Assembly (NCBI GenBank): GCA_910585815.1 | Contig: CAJUFJ010000020.1 | Span: 1-56,661, forward strand | Length of the DNA: 56,661 nucleotides | Reading direction: 5' to 3' | DNA from: an uncultured Oscillospiraceae bacterium | GTDB lineage: Bacteria; Bacillota; Clostridia; Oscillospirales; Oscillospiraceae | Shown: one piece after another, positions 29,885 through 38,050 of the stretch | Layout of the letters: the number at the start of each line of letters is the position of its first letter | Numbering within the stretch: the stretch's first letter is position 1 | Notes under the pieces: model-generated | What the model was told of the DNA's origin: nothing | Database searches by the model: none | What the model saw: only the letters and a program-made list of their open reading frames with translations | Program-made: the position numbers and the translations under genes

Positions 29885-31309
29885 ATGAAAAACAGCGAAA
29901 AGACCATGGAAAAAATTGTGGCCCTGTGTAAGGGCCGGGGCTTCATCTTTGCCGGCTCCGAAATCTACGGCGGCCTGGCCAACACCTGGGACTACGGCCC
30001 TCTGGGTGTGGAGCTGAAGAACAACATCAAGAAGGCCTGGTGGAAGAAGTTCGTCCAGGAGAATCCCTACAACGTGGGTCTGGACGCCGCCATCCTGATG
30101 AACCCCCAGGTGTGGGTGGCCTCGGGCCACGTGGGCGGCTTCTCCGACCCGCTGATGGACTGCAAGGAGTGCAAGGAGCGCTTCCGCGCCGACAAGGTGA
30201 TTGAGGACTGGTGTCAGGAGAACAGCTTCGACCTGGGCCACAGCGTGGACGCCATGTCCCAGGCTCAGATGAAGGAGTTTGTGGAGGAGCACCAGATTGT
30301 CTGCCCCTCCTGCGGCAAGTTCAACTGGACCGATATCCGCCAGTTCAACCTGATGTTCAAGACCTTCCAGGGGGTCACCGAGGACGCCAAGAACACCGTC
30401 TACCTCCGCCCCGAGACTGCCCAGGGCATCTTTGTTAACTTCCAGAACGTCCAGCGCACCACCAGAAGAAAACTGCCCTTCGGCGTGTGCCAGGTGGGCA
30501 AGTCCTTCCGCAACGAGATCACCCCGGGCAACTTTACCTTCCGCACCCGGGAATTTGAGCAGATGGAGCTGGAATTTTTCTGCAAGCCGGGCACCGAGCT
30601 GGAGTGGTTCGCCTACTGGAAGAAGTTCTGCCATGAGTGGCTGCTGGGCCTGGGCATCAAGGACGAAAACCTCCGTCTCCGGGACCACGACCCCGAGGAG
30701 CTGAGCCATTACTCCAACGCCACCACCGACTTTGAGTTTGCCTTCCCCTTCACCGACTGGGGTGAGCTGTGGGGGGTGGCCAGCCGCACCGACTTCGACC
30801 TGAAGGCCCACCAGACCACCTCCGGCAAGGACCAGACCTACTTTGACCAGGAGGCCAACGAGCACTATATCCCCTACGTGATCGAGCCCTCCCTGGGTGC
30901 CGACCGGGTCACCTTGGCCTTCCTGTGCGACGCCTACGACGAGGAGGTGGTGGACGCCGAGAAGAACGACGTGCGCACCGTCTTGCGCCTGCACCCCGCC
31001 CTGGCCCCCTTCAAGTGCGCCGTGCTGCCCCTGTCCAAGAAGCTGGGTGACAAGGCCCGGGAGATTCAGACCGAGCTGAGCAAGTACTTTATGGTGGACT
31101 ACGACGACGCCGGGTCCATCGGCAAGCGCTACCGCCGGCAGGACGAGGTGGGCACCCCCTACTGCATCACCGTGGACTTCCAGACCGTTGGGAGCGACAC
31201 CGAGGAGGCCGACCACGCCGTCACCATCCGGGACCGGGACACCATGGATCAGGTCCGCGTGCCCATCAGTCAGCTGAAAAACTGGCTGGAGGAGAAGCTG
31301 GCGTACTAA
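29885..31309 (+). CDS. glyS: glycyl-tRNA synthetase (single-chain class II)
   Basis: This is the homodimeric (alpha2) GlyRS related to the eukaryotic enzyme, charging tRNA-Gly. The 474-residue protein shows KGRGFIFAGSEIYGGLANTW and DYGPLGVELKNNIK at the start, class II motif 2 (VCQVGKSFRNEITPG), motif 3 (EPSLGADRVTLAFL) and the C-terminal anticodon-binding domain (about 370-474). It starts 20 bases after the YoeB toxin gene with no promoter of its own, so expression depends on the toxin-antitoxin promoter and on T-box read-through from 28.5 kb. Confidence 0.95.
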   Translation: MKNSEKTMEKIVALCKGRGFIFAGSEIYGGLANTWDYGPLGVELKNNIKKAWWKKFVQENPYNVGLDAAILMNPQVWVASGHVGGFSDPLMDCKECKERFRADKVIEDWCQENSFDLGHSVDAMSQAQMKEFVEEHQIVCPSCGKFNWTDIRQFNLMFKTFQGVTEDAKNTVYLRPETAQGIFVNFQNVQRTTRRKLPFGVCQVGKSFRNEITPGNFTFRTREFEQMELEFFCKPGTELEWFAYWKKFCHEWLLGLGIKDENLRLRDHDPEELSHYSNATTDFEFAFPFTDWGELWGVASRTDFDLKAHQTTSGKDQTYFDQEANEHYIPYVIEPSLGADRVTLAFLCDAYDEEVVDAEKNDVRTVLRLHPALAPFKCAVLPLSKKLGDKAREIQTELSKYFMVDYDDAGSIGKRYRRQDEVGTPYCITVDFQTVGSDTEEADHAVTIRDRDTMDQVRVPISQLKNWLEEKLAY

Positions 31310-31327
31310 GCTCTTAAAATATAGCGA

Positions 31328-31360
31328 CAGGCCCCCTGTGCATACCGCGCAGGGGGCCTG
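31328..31360 (+). terminator. possible terminator after glyS
   Basis: CAGGCCCCCTG (31328-31338) and CAGGGGGCCTG (31350-31360) form an 11-bp stem, but no T run follows, so termination is uncertain. Confidence 0.4.
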
Positions 31361-31390
31361 CCCTCTAACCGCTGTGATGGAGGTGTTATT

Positions 31391-31642
31391 ATGCTACCAC
31401 GTATTAAAGATGTAACGCCCATGCCGGAATATCAACTGCACGTTGTCTTTGATGACGGCAAATACGTCATTTATGATGTGATGGAGGATATCCGGCAAAT
31501 CGAAAGCTACCGCGACCTGCTGAATATACACGGGCTGTTTGACCAGGTCTCTGTTGACCAGAGCCGGACCTGCGTGTACTGGAATGACGATATCGACCTG
31601 CCCAGCGATACGATTTATGAATATGGAATGCCCAAGGTTTAA
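31391..31642 (+). CDS. DUF2442 domain protein
   Basis: This 83-residue protein consists of one DUF2442 domain: PRIKDVTPMPEYQLHVVFDD, then GKYVIYDVMEDI..., and the end TCVYWNDDIDLPSDTIYEYG. These small proteins are often encoded next to toxin-antitoxin-like genes and their role is unknown. GGAGGTG precedes the ATG, and a bidirectional terminator separates it from the convergent XRE gene. Confidence 0.85.
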   Translation: MLPRIKDVTPMPEYQLHVVFDDGKYVIYDVMEDIRQIESYRDLLNIHGLFDQVSVDQSRTCVYWNDDIDLPSDTIYEYGMPKV

Positions 31643-31690
31643 ATAAACGTCTCGTATTTTATTATCGGTAAAATACGAGACGTTTTAATT
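31641..31690. terminator. bidirectional terminator between DUF2442 and XRE genes
   Basis: Perfect 16-bp stem (31646-31661 with 31669-31684), flanked by A-rich sequence on the left and T-rich on the right, serving both convergent genes. Confidence 0.85.
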
Positions 31691-31921
31691 TTCTGCTTTC
31701 CTGTGAGCATCCTCGATGGACTTCAGGATCACATGGGGCGGCACATCCAAAGCCTGGCCGATTTTAAAGAGGGTATCCAGGGTAGGACTACGCAGTCCCC
31801 GTTCCAGCTTGCTGTAGTGGGTGCGGTCTAGTCCGGCCAGTCCGCTGAGCACATCCTGAGTTAAGCCTTTTCGCTCCCTGTACTCTACCAAAACGCAGCC
31901 GACAATTTCAGGTTTTACCAT
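31685..31921 (-). CDS. XRE-family transcriptional regulator
   Basis: This 78-residue protein is a single Cro/C1 helix-turn-helix: VEYRERKGLTQDVLSGLAGL, DRTHYSKLERGLRSPTLDTL and FKIGQALDVPPHVIL. GGAGGGAG precedes the ATG. It is divergent from a 52-residue gene, and a 16-bp palindrome (31976-31991) overlaps the -35 box of that gene, so it probably represses it and itself. Confidence 0.85.
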   Translation of the reverse strand: MVKPEIVGCVLVEYRERKGLTQDVLSGLAGLDRTHYSKLERGLRSPTLDTLFKIGQALDVPPHVILKSIEDAHRKAEN

Positions 31922-31975
31922 CCTTTACTCCCTCCTTCGTACACCTATAGCATACCAATGAGGGAATTTCTTTAT

Positions 31976-31991
31976 GGGGTCACTTGACCCC
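31976..31991. promoter_or_regulatory. palindromic operator candidate
   Basis: GGGGTCA-CT-TGACCCC is a near-perfect palindrome covering the -35 box of the promoter at 31984-32012 and lying about 55 bases upstream of the XRE start. Confidence 0.6.
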
Positions 31992-32012
31992 AAAGAAAAA
32001 AAGTAGTATAGT
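31984..32012 (+). promoter_or_regulatory. promoter of the 52-residue gene
   Basis: TTGACC (31984-31989) and TATAGT (32007-32012) are separated by 17 bases. The -35 box lies within the palindrome at 31976-31991. Confidence 0.75.
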
Positions 32013-32046
32013 TATGTTAAGTAAAAAGGAAGGAAGCCTGATACAG

Positions 32047-32205
32047 ATGAAAAAAGTAACCCTATTGGTCCCGGAATACCTGTTCGACTTCTATGAGAAG
32101 GTAGGAAAAACAGCAGGCGGCCTTTCTCCAGAAAAAGTCATGTCGGACGCACTCTTTAAACTGGCAGGGGAATTATCCTTCAACGCCATCTATAAGGAAA
32201 AATAA
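32047..32205 (+). CDS. small ribbon-helix-helix-like protein
   Basis: This 52-residue protein (MKKVTLLVPEYLFDFYEKVG...) starts with a strand followed by helices, a pattern like ribbon-helix-helix proteins (VTLLVPEYLFDFYEKVGKTA, then SPEKVMSDALFKLAGELS). It could be an antitoxin or a small regulator. ATG 32047 follows an AAGGAAGG site with long spacing (about 13); an upstream in-frame ATG at 32014 lacks a ribosome binding site. Confidence 0.6.
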   Translation: MKKVTLLVPEYLFDFYEKVGKTAGGLSPEKVMSDALFKLAGELSFNAIYKEK

Positions 32206-32239
32206 GGGGCACCCCCGTCCAGTGGTCGGGAGTGCGTCA

Positions 32240-32400
32240 GTGCGTCAAAAAGCCTTTCCCCTTCCAGGGGGAAGGCTTGCCCTGCTGGGGAAGGAGAACT
32301 TTATCCCCTTCCGGGGATAGGCAGGGGTAGAACCCCTGCCCTACATGACGTACCAGCCGGTATTTTTGGATGTCTTCTGAATTTATGATACGACCGTGCC
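32240..32400 (+). repeat. palindromic repeat cluster upstream of the FMN riboswitch
   Basis: It holds a CCTTCC/GGAAGG unit (about 32253-32277), an ATCCCCTTCCGGGGAT-type hairpin, GGCAGGGGTAGAACCCCTGCC and the following ACGTACCAGCCGG tail also seen near 13590. No gene was seen. Confidence 0.65.
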
Positions 32401-32472
32401 CATTTCTTCTGTTCCTATTGACACACATGGAAAACAAATCTATAATAGCAGATGACAACTAAATAGAACGAA

Positions 32473-32581
32473 TGTCTTCAAGGCAGGGTGAAATTCCCGA
32501 TCGGCGGTAAAGTCCGCGAGCACATAGGTGCTGATTTGGTGAAAGTCCAAAACCGACAGTACAGTCTGGATTAAAGAAGGT
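32473..32581 (+). promoter_or_regulatory. FMN riboswitch (RFN element)
   Basis: The conserved RFN core is present: GGCAGGGTGAAATTCCCGAT, CGGCGGTAAAGTCCGCGAGC, TGGTGAAAGTCCA, CCGACAGTACAGTCTGGAT and a closing stem TCTTC..GAAG(G). It senses flavin mononucleotide. The downstream platform holds a TGTCAGAAC/TTCTGACAG hairpin and a terminator at 32668-32715 just before ribU, so FMN should switch ribU off by termination. Confidence 0.95.
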
Positions 32582-32667
32582 GTATTGAATTTGTCAGAAC
32601 TGTTCTGACAGCATACACGTTTCCTGTCCGGCCAAAAAATGCTTTGTTGACATGTTCAATATACCTC

Positions 32668-32715
32668 TTAATTACACCGAAAGGCATTGCGTTGCTTTTA
32701 GGTGTTAATTTTTTT
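32668..32715 (+). terminator. terminator of the FMN riboswitch expression platform
   Basis: AATTACACC and GGTGTTAATT arms enclose an inner GC segment, followed by seven T and the GGAGG site of ribU. Confidence 0.65.
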
Positions 32716-32728
32716 GGAGGTAATTGAA

Positions 32729-33289
32729 ATGAACCACAAAACAAAAACGCTCACAGCCGTCGGGACCCTCTGCGCCCTTGCCTATGCCGCCACTGCGGTG
32801 GGGCGGATTCCCCTGATACTCTTTTTAAAGTATGACCCAAAGGACATCATCATCGCCACCGGCGGGTTTCTGTTCGGCCCCCTGGCCGCCGGCTCCATCG
32901 GCCTGCTTGTTTCCCTTGCCGAAATGCTTACCATCAGCGAGAATGGCGTGCTGGGCTTTCTCATGAATGTCATCTCAAGCAGCTCCTTTGCCTGTACCGC
33001 TGCGTTCATCTACCGGAAAAAGCGGACTTTCCCGGCCGCCGCCACGGGGCTGCTCTGCGGCTGGGGGGCGATGGTCTCTGTGATGATGCTCTGGAACTAC
33101 CTGATTGCCCCCATCTACATGGGCTGCTCCAGAGAAGAAGTGGTGCAGCTTCTGCTCCCAGCGTTTCTGCCCTTTAACCTGATAAAAGGCGGCCTCAATG
33201 CGGCGGGTGTTCTGCTGGTTTACCGGCCTGTCATAACCGCCTTGGTGCGCTCCCATCCTGTGGAAGTCGGGCAGGGGACCAGAGGCTGA
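32729..33289 (+). CDS. ribU: riboflavin ECF transporter S component RibU
   Basis: RibU is the substrate-binding membrane component that works with a shared energy-coupling module to import riboflavin. The 186-residue protein has about six membrane segments (from residue 8 to 170), an ECF S-component opening (LTAVGTLCALAYAATAVGRI) and FLKYDPKDIIIATGGFLFGP, a typical RibU pattern. The FMN riboswitch in its leader supports riboflavin rather than another vitamin. TTTGGAGG precedes the ATG. The energising EcfA/EcfT genes are not in the window. Confidence 0.93.
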   Translation: MNHKTKTLTAVGTLCALAYAATAVGRIPLILFLKYDPKDIIIATGGFLFGPLAAGSIGLLVSLAEMLTISENGVLGFLMNVISSSSFACTAAFIYRKKRTFPAAATGLLCGWGAMVSVMMLWNYLIAPIYMGCSREEVVQLLLPAFLPFNLIKGGLNAAGVLLVYRPVITALVRSHPVEVGQGTRG

Positions 33290-33321
33290 ACCCGCCCCGG
33301 GCTGAACTCCAAGCAACATAT

Positions 33322-33352
33322 AAAACGCCCGCCGGCAGTGCCGGCGGGCGTT
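33322..33352 (-). terminator. terminator of the M23 peptidase gene
   Basis: AACGCCCGCCGGC (33324-33336) and GCCGGCGGGCGTT (33340-33352) pair perfectly over 13 bases; on the minus strand TTTTATA follows. Confidence 0.85.
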
Positions 33353-33357
33353 CAGCG

Positions 33358-34965
33358 TTATCTCAGATAATTCAGCGGATTCACCGCAGTGCCGCGGACG
33401 CGGACCTCGAAGTGGCAGTGGACGCCGGTGGAGCGGCCGGTGGAACCGGCCTTGGCCACGGTCTGCCCCTGGTAGACCTTCTGTCCCGCAGACACCACCA
33501 GACTGGAGTTGTGGGCGTAGTAGGTTTGGGTGCCGTTGTCGTGGGTGATGATGACCAGGTTGCCGTAGCTGCCCTTGTAGCCGGCGAAGGTGACGGTGCC
33601 GCCGTCGGCGGCCTTGACGGCCTCGCCGTACACGGCGTGGATATCCAGGCCGGAGTGGTAGCTGTAGCTGCCGAAAATCTTCCGCCCGCCGAAGTAGGAG
33701 TTGATGCGGTGGCTGCTGACGGGCCACAGGTAGGTGCCCTTGGACGCGGTCTTGGGCCGCTCCTTGGTGCCCACGGCCTTTACGGTGGTGGTGGGCTCCC
33801 GGAGGGTGGTGGTATCGGTGACGGTACGGTCCCGCTCGTAGCCGTTGACATAGACCACATCCGCCTGAACCTGGGCCTCACCCTCCTTGCCCTGGGTAAG
33901 AATCTTGGAGTCGCCCTTATACATGGAATCGTCCTGAACCTCCTCCACCGGGCAGGGGATGGCCTCGGTGTAGGTCACGTGCTCGGTGGTCTGGACGGAC
34001 AGGGCGGGGATAACCTCCTTCACGTTGAGCACGTCGCCCACCATCAGCCGGTTGAGGCTGGCCTGGGGGTTGAGCTCCATCAGGTCGCTGAGGGACATGT
34101 CGTTGCGGTAGGCGATGCCGTTGTAGGTGTCCCCCTTGACCACGGTGTAGGTGGTCTCGCCGGTGGTGTTGGCCTTCAGGGCCTCCTCCACCTGGTCCAC
34201 GCTCATCAGGTTGTCCGCCGCGTAGACGGGCGTGATGGAAATGTCCTCCACAAACTCGGCGGAGGTGGTGGCGTCGGTAATGAACTCGGCCTTGATGCTG
34301 TCCAGCATGGTGTTCAGGGCCGCCTGGTCCTTCACCACACCCACCGCCCGGCCGTCCAGGGTGATCTGGTAGGCCCGCAGCTGGTCGCTGAGCTCGTTGA
34401 GCTGGCCATAGAAGTAGTTGCTGATGTCCTGCTCCCGGCTCAGGCCGCTTTTCAGGGTGAGGGTAAAGCTGTAGTCAATCTCGCTGTCCACCTGGTAGCG
34501 GTAGCCCAGCAGCTGACTCCCCCTGGTCTCCACCGTCTGGATGGCGTTGTCCACCACGCTCTGGTCGGCCACAATGCCCACCTCCTGGCCGTCCACAATG
34601 ACGGCGTAGCTGGTGGAGTAAAGGGTGGTCAGGGTGAGGGCGGCGCCCAGGGCCCCGGCCACCAGCAGGAAGGAGACGGGTCCCACCGCCAGCGTGCCGG
34701 CAGCGGCGCCGTGGAACAGGTGGGCCCAGCGGCGGAAGTGGATTCGGGCCCACTCCCGCATCCCCTTGGCATAGAGCTTGAACTCCTCCCGCCAGTCGGG
34801 GGCGGCGGGGGCGGCGGGGGCGGCGGAGGTTTGGGCCTCCTCCTTGGGGGGCTGGACCTTCTTGGGCTCGGCCTTGGGGGGCTTGGGCTGCCGGATGGGT
34901 CCGGTCTGATCCAGCTCCGCAATGGGGAGCCGGGCGGTCCAGCTCTGATCCTGTACTTGGTTCAT
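33358..34965 (-). CDS. M23 family metallopeptidase with LysM and G5 domains
   Basis: This 535-residue envelope protein has a Pro/Ala/Lys-rich cytoplasmic N-terminus (about 25-60), one transmembrane helix (about 95-118), a long extracytoplasmic region, a LysM repeat (about 262-310: TTYTVVKGDTYNGIAYRNDM), a G5-type domain (about 315-390) and a C-terminal M23 domain with SYHSGLDIHAVYGE and HCHFEVRV; the metal ligands are H and D in HSGLD and H in HCHF. M23 enzymes cut peptidoglycan cross-links. GAGGTGA lies before the ATG at 34965. It stands alone, divergent from nothing obvious and convergent with ribU. Confidence 0.93.
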   Translation of the reverse strand: MNQVQDQSWTARLPIAELDQTGPIRQPKPPKAEPKKVQPPKEEAQTSAAPAAPAAPDWREEFKLYAKGMREWARIHFRRWAHLFHGAAAGTLAVGPVSFLLVAGALGAALTLTTLYSTSYAVIVDGQEVGIVADQSVVDNAIQTVETRGSQLLGYRYQVDSEIDYSFTLTLKSGLSREQDISNYFYGQLNELSDQLRAYQITLDGRAVGVVKDQAALNTMLDSIKAEFITDATTSAEFVEDISITPVYAADNLMSVDQVEEALKANTTGETTYTVVKGDTYNGIAYRNDMSLSDLMELNPQASLNRLMVGDVLNVKEVIPALSVQTTEHVTYTEAIPCPVEEVQDDSMYKGDSKILTQGKEGEAQVQADVVYVNGYERDRTVTDTTTLREPTTTVKAVGTKERPKTASKGTYLWPVSSHRINSYFGGRKIFGSYSYHSGLDIHAVYGEAVKAADGGTVTFAGYKGSYGNLVIITHDNGTQTYYAHNSSLVVSAGQKVYQGQTVAKAGSTGRSTGVHCHFEVRVRGTAVNPLNYLR

Positions 34966-35106
34966 GGTAATCACCTCTTGTTCTGAGGAAAAAATGACAA
35001 TCGTGAAATAAGAGTTACAAAACGGTAACAACAATATACACATTTTCCCGCCATCCGTCAAGCCCTTTTTTCGCTCCGCCGCAAATTTTTTACCGAAAAA
35101 GTGTAC

Positions 35107-35142
35107 AAAAATAGAACGCCACAAGTGGTTTTGCGGCGTTCT
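35107..35142 (-). terminator. terminator of the 99-residue membrane protein gene
   Basis: AGAACGCC (35113-35120) and GGCGTTCT (35135-35142) close a hairpin; on the minus strand a TATTTTT run follows. Confidence 0.75.
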
Positions 35143-35188
35143 TCGTCTAAATAGTATATAAAACTGCAAATATCCCTAGATATTGTGG

Positions 35189-35488
35189 TTATACCACCAT
35201 CCGCAGAAGGAAGGCCAGCGTCATAACAATTACCGCCGCGCTGGCGCAGGCGTCCAGCCGCCAGGCCTGCCGCTCCCGACGGGCCCGGCGGCGCTCCTCG
35301 GGGGAGAGGGTGAGCACCACGGGCCGGAACCCGGGCTCCTCCTCGGGGAGGTACGCCTCCACCTCGGGCTGCCGGGCCAGACTGTCCCGCTGAGCAGCGG
35401 CTGCCTGCCTGCGGCGGAACTCGTTCAGGTCCACCATATTACCGGTGTGCTGAATGAAATTGGAAGTTTTATAGTACATGGTCTGCAT
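35189..35488 (-). CDS. small C-terminally anchored membrane protein
   Basis: This 99-residue protein (MQTMYYKTSNFIQHTGNMVD...) has a charged, Arg/Gln/Glu-rich central helix (about 25-80) and a single C-terminal transmembrane helix (about 78-97). No family was recognised. A GGAGGGG site lies six bases before the ATG at 35488; the frame extends further upstream but only across repeat sequence. It is monocistronic with a terminator. A tail-anchored topology is read from the hydrophobic C-terminus. Confidence 0.65.
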   Translation of the reverse strand: MQTMYYKTSNFIQHTGNMVDLNEFRRRQAAAAQRDSLARQPEVEAYLPEEEPGFRPVVLTLSPEERRRARRERQAWRLDACASAAVIVMTLAFLLRMVV

Positions 35489-35657
35489 AGGTTTCCCCTC
35501 CAAGAGTTTGATGTTAGGGTAAGTATAGACCAGAAGCTGTCCAAAAAACCGGACTATTGCGGCGCTGCCCGGAAAAGAAACATCCGTTCTAAGGCGACTA
35601 TACAACATCCGTTCGAGAATGTCAAGAGATAGTCGAAAATTTGTTTGATTTTTCCTC

Positions 35658-35836
35658 ATCCGTCCCCCCGCAGGGCAAGCCTTCCACCCTCCGGGGGGAA
35701 GGTGCCCCCGAAGGGGGCGGATGAGGGGGCGGGGCGGGCAGGCTGTCCTTATGATAAGAGTTGCTGACCTTGCCGCACCCTCATCCGTCACGGGCTTCGC
35801 CCGTGCCACCTTCCCCCTGGAAGGGGGAAGGCTTTT
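35658..35836 (+). repeat. REPIN-like repeat upstream of typA
   Basis: Same orientation and units as 16474-16656: CCTTCCACCCTCC/GGGGGGAAGG, GGTGCCCCCGAAGGGGGCGGA, GATGAGGG...CCCTCATC, GTCACGGGCTTCGCCCGTGC, and CCTTCCCCC/GGGGGAAGG. Confidence 0.8.
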
Positions 35837-35972
35837 TGCGCGTCCTTTCTCCAGGTGCTTTTTGGACGCGCCGGCGGCCCGAAGGGCCGTGACGGACAAG
35901 GTCTCTACTATAATATACAGACGAAGAAAGGGAAAAAAGGTTCCCTTTGTATGTGTTTTTTTCCATTCCGTG

Positions 35973-36001
35973 TTGCTTTTTCGGTGAAAAGGGGGTATAA
36001 T
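35973..36001 (+). promoter_or_regulatory. promoter of typA
   Basis: TTGCTT (35973-35978) and perfect TATAAT (35996-36001) are separated by 17 bases, 45 bases before the start codon. Confidence 0.75.
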
Positions 36002-36045
36002 GCTTTGGCTTATTGAGACATCCACAGATTTGAGGTGCAATTCCC

Positions 36046-37875
36046 ATGAAAAATGAGAAATTAAGAAATATCGCCATCATCGCCCACGTAGACCACGGCA
36101 AGACCACCCTGGTGGACGAGATGCTGAAGCAGTCCGGCGTCTACCGGGAGAATCAGGCGGTCACCGACCGGGTGATGGACTCCGGCGACCTGGAGCGGGA
36201 GCGAGGCATCACCATCACCGCCAAGAACACCGCCATTCAGTACGACGGGGTGAAGATCAACATTGTGGACACCCCGGGCCACGCCGATTTCGGCGGCGAG
36301 GTGGAGCGCATCCTGAAGATGGTCAACGGCGTCATCCTGCTGGTTGACGCCGCCGAGGGCCCCATGCCCCAGACCCGGTTTGTGCTCTCCAAGGCTCTGG
36401 AGCTGGGTCACAAGGTGATCGTGGTGGTGAACAAGATCGACCGCCCCGACCAGCGGGTTTACGAGGTGGTGGACGAGTGTCTGGAGCTGCTGCTGGACCT
36501 GGACGCCACCGACGAGCAGCTGGATTCCCCCATGCTCTTCTGCTCCGGCCGGCAGGGCACCGCCTCGGTGCAGCCCGATGTGGCGGGCAGCGACTTGAAG
36601 CCACTCTTTGAGACCATTATCGACTATATCCCCGCCCCCGATGTGGATGTGGACGCCCCCTTCCAGATGCTGGTGTCCTCCATTGACTACAACGAATTTG
36701 TGGGCCGCATCGCCATTGGCCGCATCGAGCGGGGCAGCGTGAGGCAGAATCAGGAGATCGCGGTGTGCAACTTCCACCACCCCGACGACGCCCCCATGAA
36801 GGCCAAGGCCACCGCCCTCTACGAGTTTGACGGCCTGGGCAAGGTTCCGGTGCAGGAGGCCGCCGCCGGCAACATTATCGCCCTCAGCGGCATCGGCGAC
36901 GTGACCATCGGCGACACCATCTGCGCCCCGGACGCGGTGGAGCCCATCGAGTTCGTTCAGATCTCCGCCCCCACCATTGAAATGACCTTCTCCGTCAACG
37001 ACTCCCCCTTTGCCGGCCGGGAGGGCAAATTTGTCACCTCCCGCCAGCTCCGGGACCGGCTGTTCCGGGAGACGCTGAAGGATGTATCCCTGAAGGTGTC
37101 TGAGATGGAGGGGGCCACCGACTCCTTCAACGTGGCCGGCCGGGGGGAGATGTCCCTGTCCATCCTCATCGAAACCATGCGCCGGGAGGGGTATGAGCTG
37201 CAAGTCTCCCCGCCCCGCGTCCTCTATCAGGAGGTGGACGGGGTCAAGTGCGAGCCCATTGAGCGGGTAGTGATTGATGTGCCCACCGACTATGTGGGGG
37301 CCGTCATGGAGAAGCTGGGTTCCCGCAAGGGGGAGTTTGTCACCATGAATCCCGTGGGGAACCGCACCAAGCTGGAGTTTCTGGTCCCCGCCCGGGGCCT
37401 GTTCGGCTACCGCAGCGAGTTTTTAACCGACACCAAGGGCGAGGGCATTATGGCCTCCGTCTTCGACAGCTACGCCCCCGTCAAGGGAGAAATCCAGCGC
37501 CGGTCCACCGGCTCCCTGGTAGCCTTCGAGACGGGGGAGGCGGTCACCTACGGCCTGTTCAACGCCCAGGAGCGGGGGGCCCTGTTCATCGGGGCGGGCA
37601 CGCCGGTCTACGGCGGCATGATCGTGGGCGAGTGCCCCAAGGCGGAGGATATCTCCGTCAACGTGTGCAAGAAGAAGCAGCTGACCAACATGCGGGCCTC
37701 CGGGTCTGACGAGGCCCTGCGCCTGGTCACTCCCCGCCAGCTCTCCCTGGAGCAGTGCCTGGAGTTTCTGGCCGATGACGAGCTTCTGGAGTGCACCCCT
37801 GAAAACCTGCGCCTGCGCAAGCGCCTGCTGGACCACGGCGCCCGCATGCGGGAGGCCTCCAAGAAAAAAGGTTGA
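36046..37875 (+). CDS. typA: ribosome-associated GTPase TypA/BipA
   Basis: TypA/BipA is a translational GTPase that binds the ribosome and aids 50S assembly under stress. The 609-residue protein has the G domain with G1 AHVDHGKTT (residues 11-19), G2 with RGIT, G3 DTPGH, G4 NKID and G5 near 150, then EF-G-like domains II, III and V and the BipA-specific C-terminal domain (GLFGYRSEFLTDTKGEGIMA, TNMRASGSDEALRL). Length is normal. The ATG follows GAGGTG. A hairpin without T run follows at 37880. Confidence 0.96.
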   Translation: MKNEKLRNIAIIAHVDHGKTTLVDEMLKQSGVYRENQAVTDRVMDSGDLERERGITITAKNTAIQYDGVKINIVDTPGHADFGGEVERILKMVNGVILLVDAAEGPMPQTRFVLSKALELGHKVIVVVNKIDRPDQRVYEVVDECLELLLDLDATDEQLDSPMLFCSGRQGTASVQPDVAGSDLKPLFETIIDYIPAPDVDVDAPFQMLVSSIDYNEFVGRIAIGRIERGSVRQNQEIAVCNFHHPDDAPMKAKATALYEFDGLGKVPVQEAAAGNIIALSGIGDVTIGDTICAPDAVEPIEFVQISAPTIEMTFSVNDSPFAGREGKFVTSRQLRDRLFRETLKDVSLKVSEMEGATDSFNVAGRGEMSLSILIETMRREGYELQVSPPRVLYQEVDGVKCEPIERVVIDVPTDYVGAVMEKLGSRKGEFVTMNPVGNRTKLEFLVPARGLFGYRSEFLTDTKGEGIMASVFDSYAPVKGEIQRRSTGSLVAFETGEAVTYGLFNAQERGALFIGAGTPVYGGMIVGECPKAEDISVNVCKKKQLTNMRASGSDEALRLVTPRQLSLEQCLEFLADDELLECTPENLRLRKRLLDHGARMREASKKKG

Positions 37876-37879
37876 TTTT

Positions 37880-37907
37880 ACGGCCCTCCGATTTTTCGGA
37901 GGGCCGT
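37880..37907 (+). terminator. probable terminator of typA
   Basis: ACGGCCCTCCGA (37880-37891) and TCGGAGGGCCGT (37896-37907) pair over 12 bases with a TTTT loop. Only a weak T-rich tail follows. Confidence 0.5.
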
Positions 37908-37987
37908 GTCTATTAAGAGGGCATATGGGTTCTTTCTAAGGAAAGTATTGCTGGGATATCACTTCGGCTAGCCTCTGCAAAAGCACA

Positions 37988-38016
37988 TTGTTATAGCAGA
38001 AACTATGTGCTATAAT
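37988..38016 (+). promoter_or_regulatory. promoter of the AT-rich DUF6144-like gene
   Basis: TTGTTA (37988-37993) and perfect TATAAT (38011-38016) are separated by 17 bases. Confidence 0.75.
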
Positions 38017-38050
38017 CAATTCGACAAATCAGACTTTAAGGAGAAAGAAT

